Below are positions 1 to 7,198 of a stretch of DNA of 64,000 nt, piece by piece; positions within the stretch are counted from its first letter, which is position 1, and each line of letters begins with the position of its first letter. Position numbers and translations under genes: made by a program. The DNA is taken from contig CACZJU010000002.1 in the NCBI GenBank assembly GCA_902781515.1, positions 1 through 64,000 of the forward strand. Reading direction: 5' to 3'. Below the pieces are notes generated by a model. That model ran no database searches, was not told where the DNA came from, and worked only from the letters and a program-made list of their open reading frames with translations. This stretch comes from an uncultured Bacteroidales bacterium (GTDB taxonomy: Bacteria; Bacteroidota; Bacteroidia; Bacteroidales; Bacteroidaceae).

Positions 1-1
1 G

Positions 2-202
2 GAAATCCCCGGCTCCAAGCCAGGCAAGGGATGGGTCATCTACCTTGATGAGATAGATAAATGGTTGGAGGCAAATCGCAAGAATCCCATTCCTTTGACG
101 GATGAGGAGCAGAACGCTACCATCCTTGCATCGCACAAGCGCAAGCCGAACAAGTCCAGTTGGAACGATGAAGGACGGAACGACGAAAAAGGTGCTGATT
201 AA
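2..202 (+). CDS. 3' end of a small helix-turn-helix (excisionase-like) protein
   Basis: Open from the window edge to TAA at 200-202; 66 residues visible, 5' end missing. The visible start (GSKPGKGW..YLDEIDKWLEANR) resembles the wing and final helix of MerR/excisionase-type HTH_17 domains, which read roughly 'G.GW.f...eideWl'. The rest is a charged linker. Such small proteins act as DNA-binding directionality or regulatory factors on mobile elements, which fits the DUF3987-like gene facing it, but the role is inference. The last codons (KGAD-stop) lie inside a dispersed repeat (189-238) that codes KVLIK-stop in another frame at 23830, so the C-terminus appears to be set by the repeat. Confidence 0.55.
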   Translation, partial: EIPGSKPGKGWVIYLDEIDKWLEANRKNPIPLTDEEQNATILASHKRKPNKSSWNDEGRNDEKGAD

Positions 203-238
203 GTGAGTGCAGAGCGATGCTTGCATCGGCTATGCCGA
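189..238. repeat. Dispersed 50-bp repeat, copy 1 (partner 23830-23879)
   Basis: 50 bp identical to 23830-23879, from AAGGTGCTGATTAAGTGA through a GATGCTTGCATC hairpin to TATGCCGA. At the other copy the first 18 bases code KVLIK-stop, the end of a T9SS-type tail; here they are read in a different frame. Confidence 0.85.
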
Positions 239-335
239 ACCGAGTAAACAGCGAGAGCAGCGCTAAGCTTGCTTAAGCGATGCCGAGTCGTGTTCGAGGT
301 CGAATAGAATTCAGTGAGAAGCATCTAGAACAAAG

Positions 336-383
336 TTCAAGGTGCTGATTAAGTGAAATAGCTGAGTCCAAATTTGGATTCAG
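336..383. repeat. Dispersed 48-bp repeat with CCAAATTTGG hairpin, copy 1
   Basis: Matches 23902-23949 at 47 of 48 positions. It starts with TTCAAGGTGCTGATTAAGTG and ends in a near-perfect palindrome (362-383, core TCCAAATTTGGA, one G-U pair) that would fold as a hairpin in RNA. Lies just before the terminator at 393-426. Confidence 0.85.
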
Positions 384-392
384 GCATAAAGG

Positions 393-426
393 TACAAGGG
401 CTCGAAATTGAGCCCTTGTATTTTTA
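393..426 (+). terminator. Rho-independent terminator
   Basis: An 11-bp perfect stem (TACAAGGGCTC / GAGCCCTTGTA) with a 6-nt loop, followed by TTTTTAT. It lies between the convergent HTH gene and the DUF3987-like gene. On the reverse strand the stem is followed by CC and TTTAT, so it may also act there. Confidence 0.8.
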
Positions 427-439
427 TGTATGGAAAGGA

Positions 440-1855
440 TTAGAGGAGGGTGGGAAGGAGTTTGTGGTAGATGCCGTACTCGGGCATTTCGATGTAGCCT
501 TCGCGCTTCCAGCGTTCCACCATCTTCTCGGCATTGCGCTTGGTCACGCGGCATATTTCCTCCACGTCGTAGGTCATGAAATCGTCGGGCAGAGACTGGT
601 AGCGCAGGCGCATCTTACGAGAATAGTGCTTGTGGATCTGGGCTTCGGTCAGTTCCATTTCCTGCGTCATGAAATATGTCTCCCAGTAACGAGCGAAGAA
701 GTGACGCTGGCAGGTGAGCTGGATGTTGCAGATGAGTTGACAGAAGTGGAGGTCGGTGTCATCGATGCTGAGTGTGCGATGCTGCTTCCATTCGTCCCAG
801 TGACGCATGACGATGAAAGGCACTGAGACGTTGATGCCGTAGTATGCCACACGCTTGCAGAGCAGTTCATCGACCTTCGAATTATCGTCTTTTGCGTCTG
901 CCATGCGACGTTCTGTCCAGCCGTAGCACTCCTCCACCAAATCATGGATGGGCAGCTCGCCATATTCCTTATCGAGGCGTTCGGCCCACATGCGCAGAAC
1001 CCTGTCATCCTCTGGTTCCTGTGCGACCTTGCCTGGAGCCTCGTATTCAATCATCTTGAAGTGGCTGGAGGGCATGGGGATGACTGCCAGGCGTGTGGAC
1101 AGTCCGTTGCCTATGTTCTCCTGATTAACCTTTTTCTCCAGTGCCATAGGAGTGCCCGTGTAGATATAGTTCCAGAAGACATTGAAAGCCGGATACAGGT
1201 TGTCGCTGACGTAGCACTCGCCGTCTTCCTCGTTGTGGAATGCCTTCAGTTCCATGAACAGGCGGTTGTTCCATGCTTCTCCCGTGCAGCGTGTCACGTT
1301 GTCCAGCTCCGTGTCGAACGAGAAGAGGTGGAGGTGCATCTCCTGTCCTTCTACAGTATCTATGGCGTTGTTCATATCCTCTATAAACACCTTGTTCGAA
1401 GTGCGTGCAGGATGTGTGCGAATGAGTGCCTTGGGCTTCACGGGACCTTCCTCCTTCTGAGGTCCGTTCAACCATTCGCTGTACTTACGCTTGTAGCGGT
1501 TCATGGCGTTCATACCCTCCTTCGAGACACGATTCATGGGTTCTGCCAGCAGCTTGTAGAGACGTGTTGCAAACGACTTTCCACTGCCAGGGTCTCCAAT
1601 GATATAGATGCCATAGTTCAGTCTGCGCAGTTCCTCCGGGCGGTGATAGAAGCGGTAGGAGCAACGTGTCATCAGTGTTCCCATGATGCTGGCAGCCGAG
1701 AACAGCGCAGCGGGATAGGCCGCAACATGTAAGCCCCTGCACACTTCGCGCAAACAAGGGTAGTAGCTCATCAGTCTCTCAATCTCTTTTCCGTAGTACT
1801 CCATCTGACGCTCGATGAGAGGACGGTTGTCTGTTTGTGTGTCAAAATTTTCCAT
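440..1855 (-). CDS. DUF3987-like P-loop protein (primase-helper type)
   Basis: 471 residues. An upstream in-frame ATG at 1915 is possible, but the start at 1855 follows AAAGAGATAAAACT (a good ribosome site) and lies 26 nt from a promoter -7 box. A Walker A motif (GDPGSGKS) occurs near residue 90, followed by the long mixed alpha/beta segment typical of DUF3987 proteins, which are common on Bacteroidota mobile and repeat-associated loci next to VirE_N-type primase genes; no primase is visible here. A role in DNA replication or element maintenance is inference. It is convergent with the HTH fragment, and its upstream region holds an extended palindrome (1918-2061). Confidence 0.65.
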   Translation of the reverse strand: MENFDTQTDNRPLIERQMEYYGKEIERLMSYYPCLREVCRGLHVAAYPAALFSAASIMGTLMTRCSYRFYHRPEELRRLNYGIYIIGDPGSGKSFATRLYKLLAEPMNRVSKEGMNAMNRYKRKYSEWLNGPQKEEGPVKPKALIRTHPARTSNKVFIEDMNNAIDTVEGQEMHLHLFSFDTELDNVTRCTGEAWNNRLFMELKAFHNEEDGECYVSDNLYPAFNVFWNYIYTGTPMALEKKVNQENIGNGLSTRLAVIPMPSSHFKMIEYEAPGKVAQEPEDDRVLRMWAERLDKEYGELPIHDLVEECYGWTERRMADAKDDNSKVDELLCKRVAYYGINVSVPFIVMRHWDEWKQHRTLSIDDTDLHFCQLICNIQLTCQRHFFARYWETYFMTQEMELTEAQIHKHYSRKMRLRYQSLPDDFMTYDVEEICRVTKRNAEKMVERWKREGYIEMPEYGIYHKLLPTLL

Positions 1856-1880
1856 AGTTTTATCTCTTTTAAAGTCTATA

Positions 1881-1911
1881 CAAAGATACAAAAAAATAAC
1901 GATATAACAAA
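1881..1911 (-). promoter_or_regulatory. Promoter of the DUF3987-like gene
   Basis: On the reverse strand, TTTG (1908-1911) and TATCTTTG (1881-1888) are separated by 19 bp, matching the Bacteroidota TTTG/TAnnTTTG promoter; the start codon is 26 nt downstream. Confidence 0.75.
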
Positions 1912-1917
1912 ACATCT

Positions 1918-2061
1918 TACGACAAATATTTTAAATTATTACGTCAAATATTCTTACTAATGAATTAATAATATATAATATATACTATATATTATATATT
2001 ATTAATTATATATTATATTATAATTACTCTTGTGACGTATTTTTTTAAGGTATTTGTCGTA
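1918..2061. repeat. Extended nested palindrome, AT-rich core
   Basis: Three nested inverted repeats. The core is a perfect 45-bp palindrome of A and T around one C at 1985 (arms 1963-1984 and 1986-2007). Around it are TACGTCA (1940-1946) with TGACGTA (2033-2039), and TACGACAAATA (1918-1928) with TATTTGTCGTA (2051-2061); both outer pairs centre near 1989.5. It lies just upstream of the DUF3987-like promoter and could be an operator, cruciform or origin-like site. Confidence 0.75.
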
Positions 2062-2103
2062 TGTTGCAATGATGTCGCGTGCATGTCTATAGCCTATTCA
2101 CAT

Positions 2104-2232
2104 AAGACCTAGGTCTTACGGCAACAAGACGCAGGTCTTATGGCGATAAGGTCAGACCTTAGCAGCGGAGGGATAGTATCGCTTGGCGGGAAGGGATAGT
2201 AATGCTTTGAGGGAGGCGATAGTATCGCGTTC
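2104..2232. repeat. 22/23-bp periodic array, locus 1
   Basis: Six consecutive units: 2104-2125, 2126-2147, 2148-2168, 2169-2191, 2192-2214 and 2215 onward. The first three carry a palindromic AAGACCTAGGTCTT-type core, the last three a GATAGTATCGC-type core. The same two blocks in the same order recur at 24450-24600. Confidence 0.8.
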
Positions 2233-2321
2233 TTTTACGCGTTGTAATCCTTATCCCCTACAATCGTAGCAGGTCGTAGGTATGAAATCGAGTAATTATT
2301 CCAGAAAAAATTTGTTCATTA

Positions 2322-2353
2322 TTTGGTATTTCGCTCGATTTTCACTACCTTTG
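2322..2353 (+). promoter_or_regulatory. Promoter of the COX24-like gene and rng
   Basis: TTTG at 2322-2325 and TACCTTTG at 2346-2353 with a 20-bp spacer. The 16 bases ATTTGGTATTTCGCTC at 2321-2336 recur in the lysS promoter at 54956-54971. Confidence 0.75.
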
Positions 2354-2404
2354 CAGGCGAAAAGCGTAAAAACGATTAATTAACTTTATAAAAACATTTA
2401 AGCT

Positions 2405-2494
2405 ATGCCAAGCGGAAAGAAGAAGAAGAGACACAAGATGTCGACTCACAAGCGTAAGAAGAGACTGCGTAAGAACAGACACAAGAGCAAGTAA
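2405..2494 (+). CDS. AURKAIP1/COX24 domain small ribosomal protein
   Basis: 29 residues, starting MPSGKKKKRHKMSTHKRKK and ending KNRHKSK: almost entirely Lys, Arg and His. It matches the short COX24_C/AURKAIP1 proteins of Bacteroidota, homologues of a mitochondrial small-subunit ribosomal protein. It starts 51 nt after a clear promoter. The gap of 76 nt to rng and the shared direction suggest co-transcription, linking a ribosome-associated protein with an RNase that processes rRNA. The sequence match is strong; the ribosomal role comes from the family. Confidence 0.85.
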   Translation: MPSGKKKKRHKMSTHKRKKRLRKNRHKSK

Positions 2495-2570
2495 AAAATA
2501 GTGAGTAATAGCGAGTGGAGAGTTCTTCTTCACTCGCTCACTATTAAAAAGAAAGAGATAGTTAAAGGAA

Positions 2571-4190
2571 ATGACTGAGTTATTCATTAGCGCCACACCC
2601 AAGAAGATTTCCATTGCTCTGACAGAAGACAAGAGGCTGATGGAATTTCAGGAGGCTACGCAGGAACCGGCATCTGAGTCGGGAAGCGAAGCCGGGGGGA
2701 CGGCCCAGACGATGTCCTTCAGCGTGGGTAATATATACCTGGCTAAGGTGCGCAAGCTGATGCCCGGGCTCAACGCCTGCTTTGTGAGTGCAGGTCACGA
2801 GCGCGATGCGTTTCTACACTATCTCGATCTCGGAACACAGTTTCCCTCCTACAAACGTTACCTCAAGCAGGTAAGAAACGGTAGCAAAAAGGCACCATTG
2901 CCAATAGAAAAGGCACACATAGAGGAGGAACTGGGAAAGGACGGTAGCATTCAGCACCTGCTGCAACAGGGACAAGAAGTTCTGGTGCAGGTGATTAAAG
3001 AGCCCATTTCCACCAAAGGGCCCAGAATGACATGCGAGATTTCCTTCCCAGGCCGCTATCTGGTGCTGCTGCCATTCCAAGACAAAGTGTCGGTGTCGAC
3101 GAAAATCAAATCGTCGTCGGAACGCGCCCGACTGAAACAGGTGGTTCAGAGCATTAAGCCCAAGAACTTCGGCGTGATTGTGCGCACAGTAGCCGAAAAC
3201 AAGCGTGTGGCAGAGCTGGACACCGAAATGCGCGTACTCGTAAACAGATGGGAAGAGACCATAGCGAAGGTGGCAAGAGCAAACGAGCTGCCCACAATGG
3301 TGTACGAAGAGACCAGCCGCACAGTGGCTATGCTGCGCGACCTCTTCAACCCTTCGTACGAAAACATATACGTCGACAACGAGGCCGTCTACAACGAAGT
3401 CAAGGACTACGTCACACTCATCGCCCCCGAACGGGCAGACATCGTGAAACTGTATAAAGGAAAGTTGCCCATATTCGACAACTTCGACATCACACGACAG
3501 ATTAAGGCATCGTTCGGCAAGGTTGTTTCATTCAAGCGTGGCGCATACCTTATTATTGAACACACAGAAGCGCTGCACGTGGTGGACGTGAACAGCGGAA
3601 GCCGCACACGAAACAGCGACGGACAGGAAGCAAATGCACTGGACGTGAACTTGGGAGCTGCCGACGAACTGGCACGCCAGCTACGACTGCGCGATATGGG
3701 CGGCATTATAGTAGTGGACTTCATAGACATGGCTCTGGCCGAAGACCGCCAGAAACTCTACGAGCGCATGTGCGAAAACATGAAGCAGGACCGTGCACGA
3801 CACAACATTCTGCCCCTGAGCAAGTTCGGGCTGATGCAGATTACACGCCAGCGTGTTCGTCCGGCAACGGAAGTGAACATCGACGAGACCTGTCCCACAT
3901 GTCACGGCAAAGGCACCATCAAGAGCAGCTTCATGTTTACCGATGTGCTTGAAAGCAAAATAGACCTGCTTGTAAACAAACTGAACGTCAAGACATTCAC
4001 CCTGCACGTACATCCATACGTTATGGCATACATAACACAAGGAATATGGAGCATTCGCCGTCAATGGCAGATGAAATACGGACTGGGAGTGAAGGTAATC
4101 CCCAACCAACGGTTGGCATTCCTAGAATATCAGTTCTACGACCGCAAGGGAGAGGAAATAGACATGAAAGAAGAAATCGAGATTAAGTGA
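2571..4190 (+). CDS. rng: Ribonuclease E/G family endoribonuclease
   Basis: 539 residues, a single-strand-specific endoribonuclease expected to process rRNA precursors and turn over mRNA. The N-terminal part contains the S1-like RNA-binding region (residues about 35-135). The catalytic core has the two metal-binding acidic segments: VVDVNSGSRTR and IIVVDFIDMA. The Zn-link motif CPTCHGKGT follows, and the C-terminal small domain is present. It lacks the long disordered degradosome tail of RNase E, so RNase G is the better name. Probably transcribed with the COX24-like gene; ends 9 nt before a strong hairpin. Confidence 0.93.
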   Translation: MTELFISATPKKISIALTEDKRLMEFQEATQEPASESGSEAGGTAQTMSFSVGNIYLAKVRKLMPGLNACFVSAGHERDAFLHYLDLGTQFPSYKRYLKQVRNGSKKAPLPIEKAHIEEELGKDGSIQHLLQQGQEVLVQVIKEPISTKGPRMTCEISFPGRYLVLLPFQDKVSVSTKIKSSSERARLKQVVQSIKPKNFGVIVRTVAENKRVAELDTEMRVLVNRWEETIAKVARANELPTMVYEETSRTVAMLRDLFNPSYENIYVDNEAVYNEVKDYVTLIAPERADIVKLYKGKLPIFDNFDITRQIKASFGKVVSFKRGAYLIIEHTEALHVVDVNSGSRTRNSDGQEANALDVNLGAADELARQLRLRDMGGIIVVDFIDMALAEDRQKLYERMCENMKQDRARHNILPLSKFGLMQITRQRVRPATEVNIDETCPTCHGKGTIKSSFMFTDVLESKIDLLVNKLNVKTFTLHVHPYVMAYITQGIWSIRRQWQMKYGLGVKVIPNQRLAFLEYQFYDRKGEEIDMKEEIEIK

Positions 4191-4198
4191 TTCCCTAA

Positions 4199-4240
4199 GA
4201 GCCTCCCCACCCCACCGCGCACTAAAGGCGGGGAGGCTTA
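4199..4240 (+). terminator. Hairpin terminator after rng
   Basis: AGCCTCCCC (4200-4208) pairs with GGGGAGGCT (4230-4238) across a 21-nt loop, immediately after rng. There is no long U tract, so efficiency is uncertain, and the next gene may depend on read-through. Confidence 0.55.
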
Positions 4241-4268
4241 TAAACAACAAAAAACAGAACTATCCACA

Positions 4269-5078
4269 ATGCGTAAGATTATCACCATACTACTCTGCCT
4301 CACCCTGTTTGCATTCAACGTGCAAGCAGGTAGCAAGAAGAAGTCGCGCGCATTGTCGATAGACCAACTCTACACTCAGGAGCCTGACCCGATGATACCT
4401 GCCCTGCAGTCGGCAGCACCTTTGGAAGTGCAGTATGAACCGACAGCACGCCGCCGCAGACATGTAACAGGAAAGAAGGGCATAGATGTGTCGCACTACC
4501 AGAATCGCATCAACTGGAAAACCGTTGCTGAACAAAACGACGTGAACTACGTTTACATTAAGGCAACGGAAAATGCCGGACTGGTGGACAACATGTTCGA
4601 GACGAATCTGCGACAGGCACGACGTGCAGGCATACCTGTTGGCTGCTACCACTTCTTCAGTCCTACAGCCTCTCCTCTGGCACAACTGAAGAACCTGACC
4701 AGCACAGTGCCCAATCTGCGCGAACACGACCTCATACCAATGATTGATGTGGAAGTGAAGGGCAAAAACACCACTCCAGAGCAACTGCGCCACCGTCTGC
4801 GCCAGTTCCTCAAAGCCGTAGAAGAATTCTATGGTGTTAAACCTCTGATTTACACTGGACAAAACTTCTTCAACAAATACCTGAGTGGGCACTTCGACGA
4901 CTACCTGTTTATGATTGCGAAATACAGCTCAGGAGTACCTGAACTGCTTGGCAACCCACGTTTCGCAATGTGGCAGTTCAGCGCCAGCGGAAGAATACGC
5001 GGCATAAACGGAGACGTAGACCAAAGTTGCTTTATGGACAACTATGGCCTACGCGACATTCTCATCAAAAAGAAATAA
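4269..5078 (+). CDS. Secreted GH25 muramidase (lysozyme)
   Basis: 269 residues with a signal peptide ending near residue 20 (LFAFNVQA). The GH25 barrel begins at KGIDVSHYQ (Asp73) and includes YIKATEN, GCYHFF and the paired acidic residues in MIDVE (Asp160, Glu162), followed by PLIYTG and the closing MWQFS..DVDQ. The enzyme cleaves the N-acetylmuramic acid linkage in peptidoglycan, so periplasmic remodelling or attack on other bacteria is likely. A basic linker (residues 21-68, RRRRH) separates the signal from the domain. No clear own promoter; it lies 78 nt after rng. Only 11 nt from the convergent gene at 5090. Confidence 0.9.
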   Translation: MRKIITILLCLTLFAFNVQAGSKKKSRALSIDQLYTQEPDPMIPALQSAAPLEVQYEPTARRRRHVTGKKGIDVSHYQNRINWKTVAEQNDVNYVYIKATENAGLVDNMFETNLRQARRAGIPVGCYHFFSPTASPLAQLKNLTSTVPNLREHDLIPMIDVEVKGKNTTPEQLRHRLRQFLKAVEEFYGVKPLIYTGQNFFNKYLSGHFDDYLFMIAKYSSGVPELLGNPRFAMWQFSASGRIRGINGDVDQSCFMDNYGLRDILIKKK

Positions 5079-5089
5079 GAGGCAGAGCC

Positions 5090-5650
5090 TTAAACTGCCG
5101 GTTCAAGCAATTCGGCCTTGAAGTTACGGCCGCGTGCTGAAGGGAACTGACTGCGTGTATCCACATCGCCACGTGTGCGCAGATGGTCCACTATGCGATT
5201 GTAGCAGTCGGCTACGCTATGTGCCTTCAGGCGGGCTTCGAACTCAGTATCGATATACTGGAACTTGTTTGTGCCCTCCATAGGAACCACACGCTTGAAC
5301 TTCATCCAAGCAGAGTACCATCCAGGTGCTTCCTTCTCCATTGCGCTCGTCTGAGCTTCGCGCTCCTCCTTACGGGAAGGTATCGGCTCCTGCTCAGCAT
5401 TGGCAGCATTCTCGGCATAGGCCTTGAACTCCTCCATCGTGTTTGCTGTGGTCTTGATGATGATAAAATACACCTTCGGACCTACTTTGAAGCGCTTGGG
5501 ATAGGGGTTGTTGCTCTCTGCATAGCGCAGTATATCATTACGCAATGCATCGTCCATATTAACTTCTGGAATACTTGAAAGAAACTCTATAGCTTGGTCA
5601 ACATTCTCGACCAATACCTCTTCATTAAAGAAGCGGAGGTATAAATTCAT
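5090..5650 (-). CDS. Uncharacterised cytosolic protein
   Basis: 186 residues, no signal peptide or membrane segment. The N-terminal 75 residues look like a compact alpha/beta domain (MNLYLRFFNEEVLVENVDQA..). A charged linker follows (about 78-105), then a second domain beginning GWYSAWMKFKRVVPM. I do not recognise the family with confidence; similar short proteins are common in Prevotella-type genomes. The start is supported by a -7 box TATCTTTG at 5698-5705 on the reverse strand, 48 nt upstream. Divergent from the transporter gene. Confidence 0.7.
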   Translation of the reverse strand: MNLYLRFFNEEVLVENVDQAIEFLSSIPEVNMDDALRNDILRYAESNNPYPKRFKVGPKVYFIIIKTTANTMEEFKAYAENAANAEQEPIPSRKEEREAQTSAMEKEAPGWYSAWMKFKRVVPMEGTNKFQYIDTEFEARLKAHSVADCYNRIVDHLRTRGDVDTRSQFPSARGRNFKAELLEPAV

Positions 5651-5697
5651 ACAATAAAACGTATAAGGTGAATACGAAACTAATACTTTTTCGCCTG

Positions 5698-5754
5698 CAA
5701 AGATACAATAATAAATTAAAAATTAAAAATTAAAAATTAAAAATGTTACTTTTG
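5698..5754. promoter_or_regulatory. Divergent promoters around a heptamer tract
   Basis: Reverse strand: TATCTTTG at 5698-5705, for the gene ending at 5090. Forward strand: TACTTTTG at 5747-5754, only 8 nt before the transporter ATG. Between them, 5713-5744 is a heptanucleotide tract (AAATTAA)n of four units plus a partial one, which occupies the place of the forward -33 region. Confidence 0.65.
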
Positions 5755-5762
5755 CAATCGAT

Positions 5763-6710
5763 ATGATGGCATTTATCAAAAACTGGACACTTCCCATTGC
5801 AATGATAGCCGGAGCTCTTGGCTATTTTGCTTACACCGCCATCCCTTTGTTTGACCACACTCACGCGATGGCACTGAAGACGGTTTCCATAGTGCAACCG
5901 CTACTGCTCTTCGCTATGCTGTTCCTGACATTCTGCAGGGTGCGACCAAGCGACCTCCGACTGTCCCGCTGGCAGATATGGCTGTTGATGTTCCAGCTAT
6001 TGATGTTCCTTAGCGCTACAGTTGCCATCATTATTATGCCTGAGAGCCACTGGCAAATAGTGTTGGAGAGCGCAATGCTGTGTTTTATTTGCCCAACGGC
6101 TACAGCCGCAGCAGTTGTCACACGAAAGTTGGGTGGCAATGTCGGAACGCTTATGGCTTACACCATCATCATCAACCTTGCCGTAGCCATTGCCGTGCCT
6201 CTGATAGTGCCAATCATTCATCCTCATCACGGAACAACATTCTTTAAAGCCTTCCTGACAATCATCAGCAAGGTATTCCCCCTCCTGCTTGGTCCTTTCT
6301 TCCTTTCCATCCTCGTGCGATGGCTTATGCCAAAGGCAACAGAATGGCTTGCCTCGGCTCGCGATCTCCCATTCTACATGTGGGCTTTCAGCCTTTCGCT
6401 GGCAATAGCAATGAGCGTGCGAAGTATCGTTCACACAGATTGCCCTTGGACATATCAGATAGCGATTGCCGCTGTATCGCTTGTGGCTTGCATCATGCAA
6501 TTTGTTTTAGGCAGGAAAATCGGACTGCACTATGGCGACAAAATCACTGCTGGTCAGGCTTGCGGACAGAAAAACACTGTGCTGGTAATATGGATGGGCT
6601 ACACATTTATGACTCCCATCACCAGCATTGCAGGCGGCTTCTATAGCGTGTGGCACAATCTATGGAACAGCTACCAGCTTCTTAAAGTGAGGAGGGGGTA
6701 TAAAAAATAA
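5763..6710 (+). CDS. BASS-like (bile acid:sodium symporter family) membrane transporter
   Basis: 315 residues, nearly all hydrophobic, with about nine to ten membrane helices. Segments such as FICPTATAAAVVTRKLGG and GQACGQKNTVL resemble the two crossover regions of BASS-fold transporters (known members: 'ALGQKNT'). Substrate unknown. Two adjacent ATGs (5763, 5766). The -7 box ends 8 nt before the first, so the mRNA is nearly leaderless. It ends at the tRNA-operon terminator, which lies on the other strand. Confidence 0.75.
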   Translation: MMAFIKNWTLPIAMIAGALGYFAYTAIPLFDHTHAMALKTVSIVQPLLLFAMLFLTFCRVRPSDLRLSRWQIWLLMFQLLMFLSATVAIIIMPESHWQIVLESAMLCFICPTATAAAVVTRKLGGNVGTLMAYTIIINLAVAIAVPLIVPIIHPHHGTTFFKAFLTIISKVFPLLLGPFFLSILVRWLMPKATEWLASARDLPFYMWAFSLSLAIAMSVRSIVHTDCPWTYQIAIAAVSLVACIMQFVLGRKIGLHYGDKITAGQACGQKNTVLVIWMGYTFMTPITSIAGGFYSVWHNLWNSYQLLKVRRGYKK

Positions 6711-6728
6711 AATCCCCTCGTCGGGGAT
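6697..6728 (-). terminator. Terminator of the tRNA operon
   Basis: On the reverse strand, ATCCCC / GGGGAT with a 5-nt loop (6712-6728) is followed by TTTTATTTTTTAT. It overlaps the stop region of the transporter gene on the other strand. Confidence 0.8.
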
Positions 6729-6761
6729 GAAGATATAATAAGGGAAAACTATGTCAAATCT

Positions 6762-6845
6762 TGGTGAAGAGGAGGAGACTCGAACTCCCACGCCTCGCGG
6801 CACTGCCACCTCAAAGCAGCGCGTCTACCATTCCGCCACCTCTCC
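6762..6845 (-). tRNA. tRNA-Leu (GAG)
   Basis: Folds as a class II tRNA: acceptor GGAGAGG/CCTCTTC, anticodon stem CTGCT/GGCAG, loop TTGAGGT with anticodon GAG, long variable arm, T loop TTCGAGT. The CCA end is encoded (ACCA at the 3' end). Third of three tRNAs on this strand. Confidence 0.95.
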
Positions 6846-6858
6846 ATCGTGATTTGTG

Positions 6859-6939
6859 TGCCCAGAACAGGACTCGAACCTGCACGTCTCTCAACACTCG
6901 CACCTGAAACGAGCGCGTCTACCATTCCGCCACCTGGGC
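6859..6939 (-). tRNA. tRNA-Leu (CAG)
   Basis: Class II tRNA: acceptor GCCCAGG/TCTGGGC, anticodon stem CTCGT/GCGAG, loop TTCAGGT with anticodon CAG, long variable arm. Unlike its neighbour, no CCA is encoded (A73 is followed by CAC). Confidence 0.95.
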
Positions 6940-6965
6940 ATCAATAAGTATAAGAACTAATGTTG

Positions 6966-7038
6966 AGCGGCAAACGAGACTCGAACTCGCGACCCCAACC
7001 TTGGCAAGGTTGTGCTCTACCAACTGAGCTATTGCCGC
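6966..7038 (-). tRNA. tRNA-Gly (GCC)
   Basis: Acceptor GCGGCAA/TTGCCGC with U73, usual for glycine; anticodon loop TTGCCAA (GCC). First tRNA of the operon. Two small hairpins follow on the plus-strand side, GCAACTTC-TAC-GAAGTTGC (7037-7055) and ATGTTAG/CTAACAT (about 7060-7079), lying in the leader between promoter and tRNA. Confidence 0.95.
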
Positions 7039-7137
7039 AACTTCTACGAAGTTGCTGCGATGTTAGGCTGCGCTAACATTGCCGCAAAACTGTGAAGTAT
7101 TTCAACTTTCGTAGGCAATTCCGCCGAATTGCGAGTG

Positions 7138-7168
7138 CAAAGGTACTACCTTTTTCTGAATTGGCAAA
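7138..7168 (-). promoter_or_regulatory. Promoter of the tRNA operon
   Basis: Reverse strand TTTG (7165-7168) and TACCTTTG (7138-7145) with a 19-bp spacer; the leader to tRNA-Gly is about 95 nt and includes two hairpins. Confidence 0.75.
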
Positions 7169-7198
7169 ACATTACGCCCGTTTTTTTCAAAAAAAGTA

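Noticed and set aside
944-1732. 262-codon open frame opposite the DUF3987-like gene
   Set aside because: Antisense to a gene with a clear promoter and P-loop; composition looks like a mirror frame.
1-2100. Intact integrative element
   Set aside because: No integrase, relaxase or paired attachment sites are visible; only an HTH gene end and the DUF3987-like gene.
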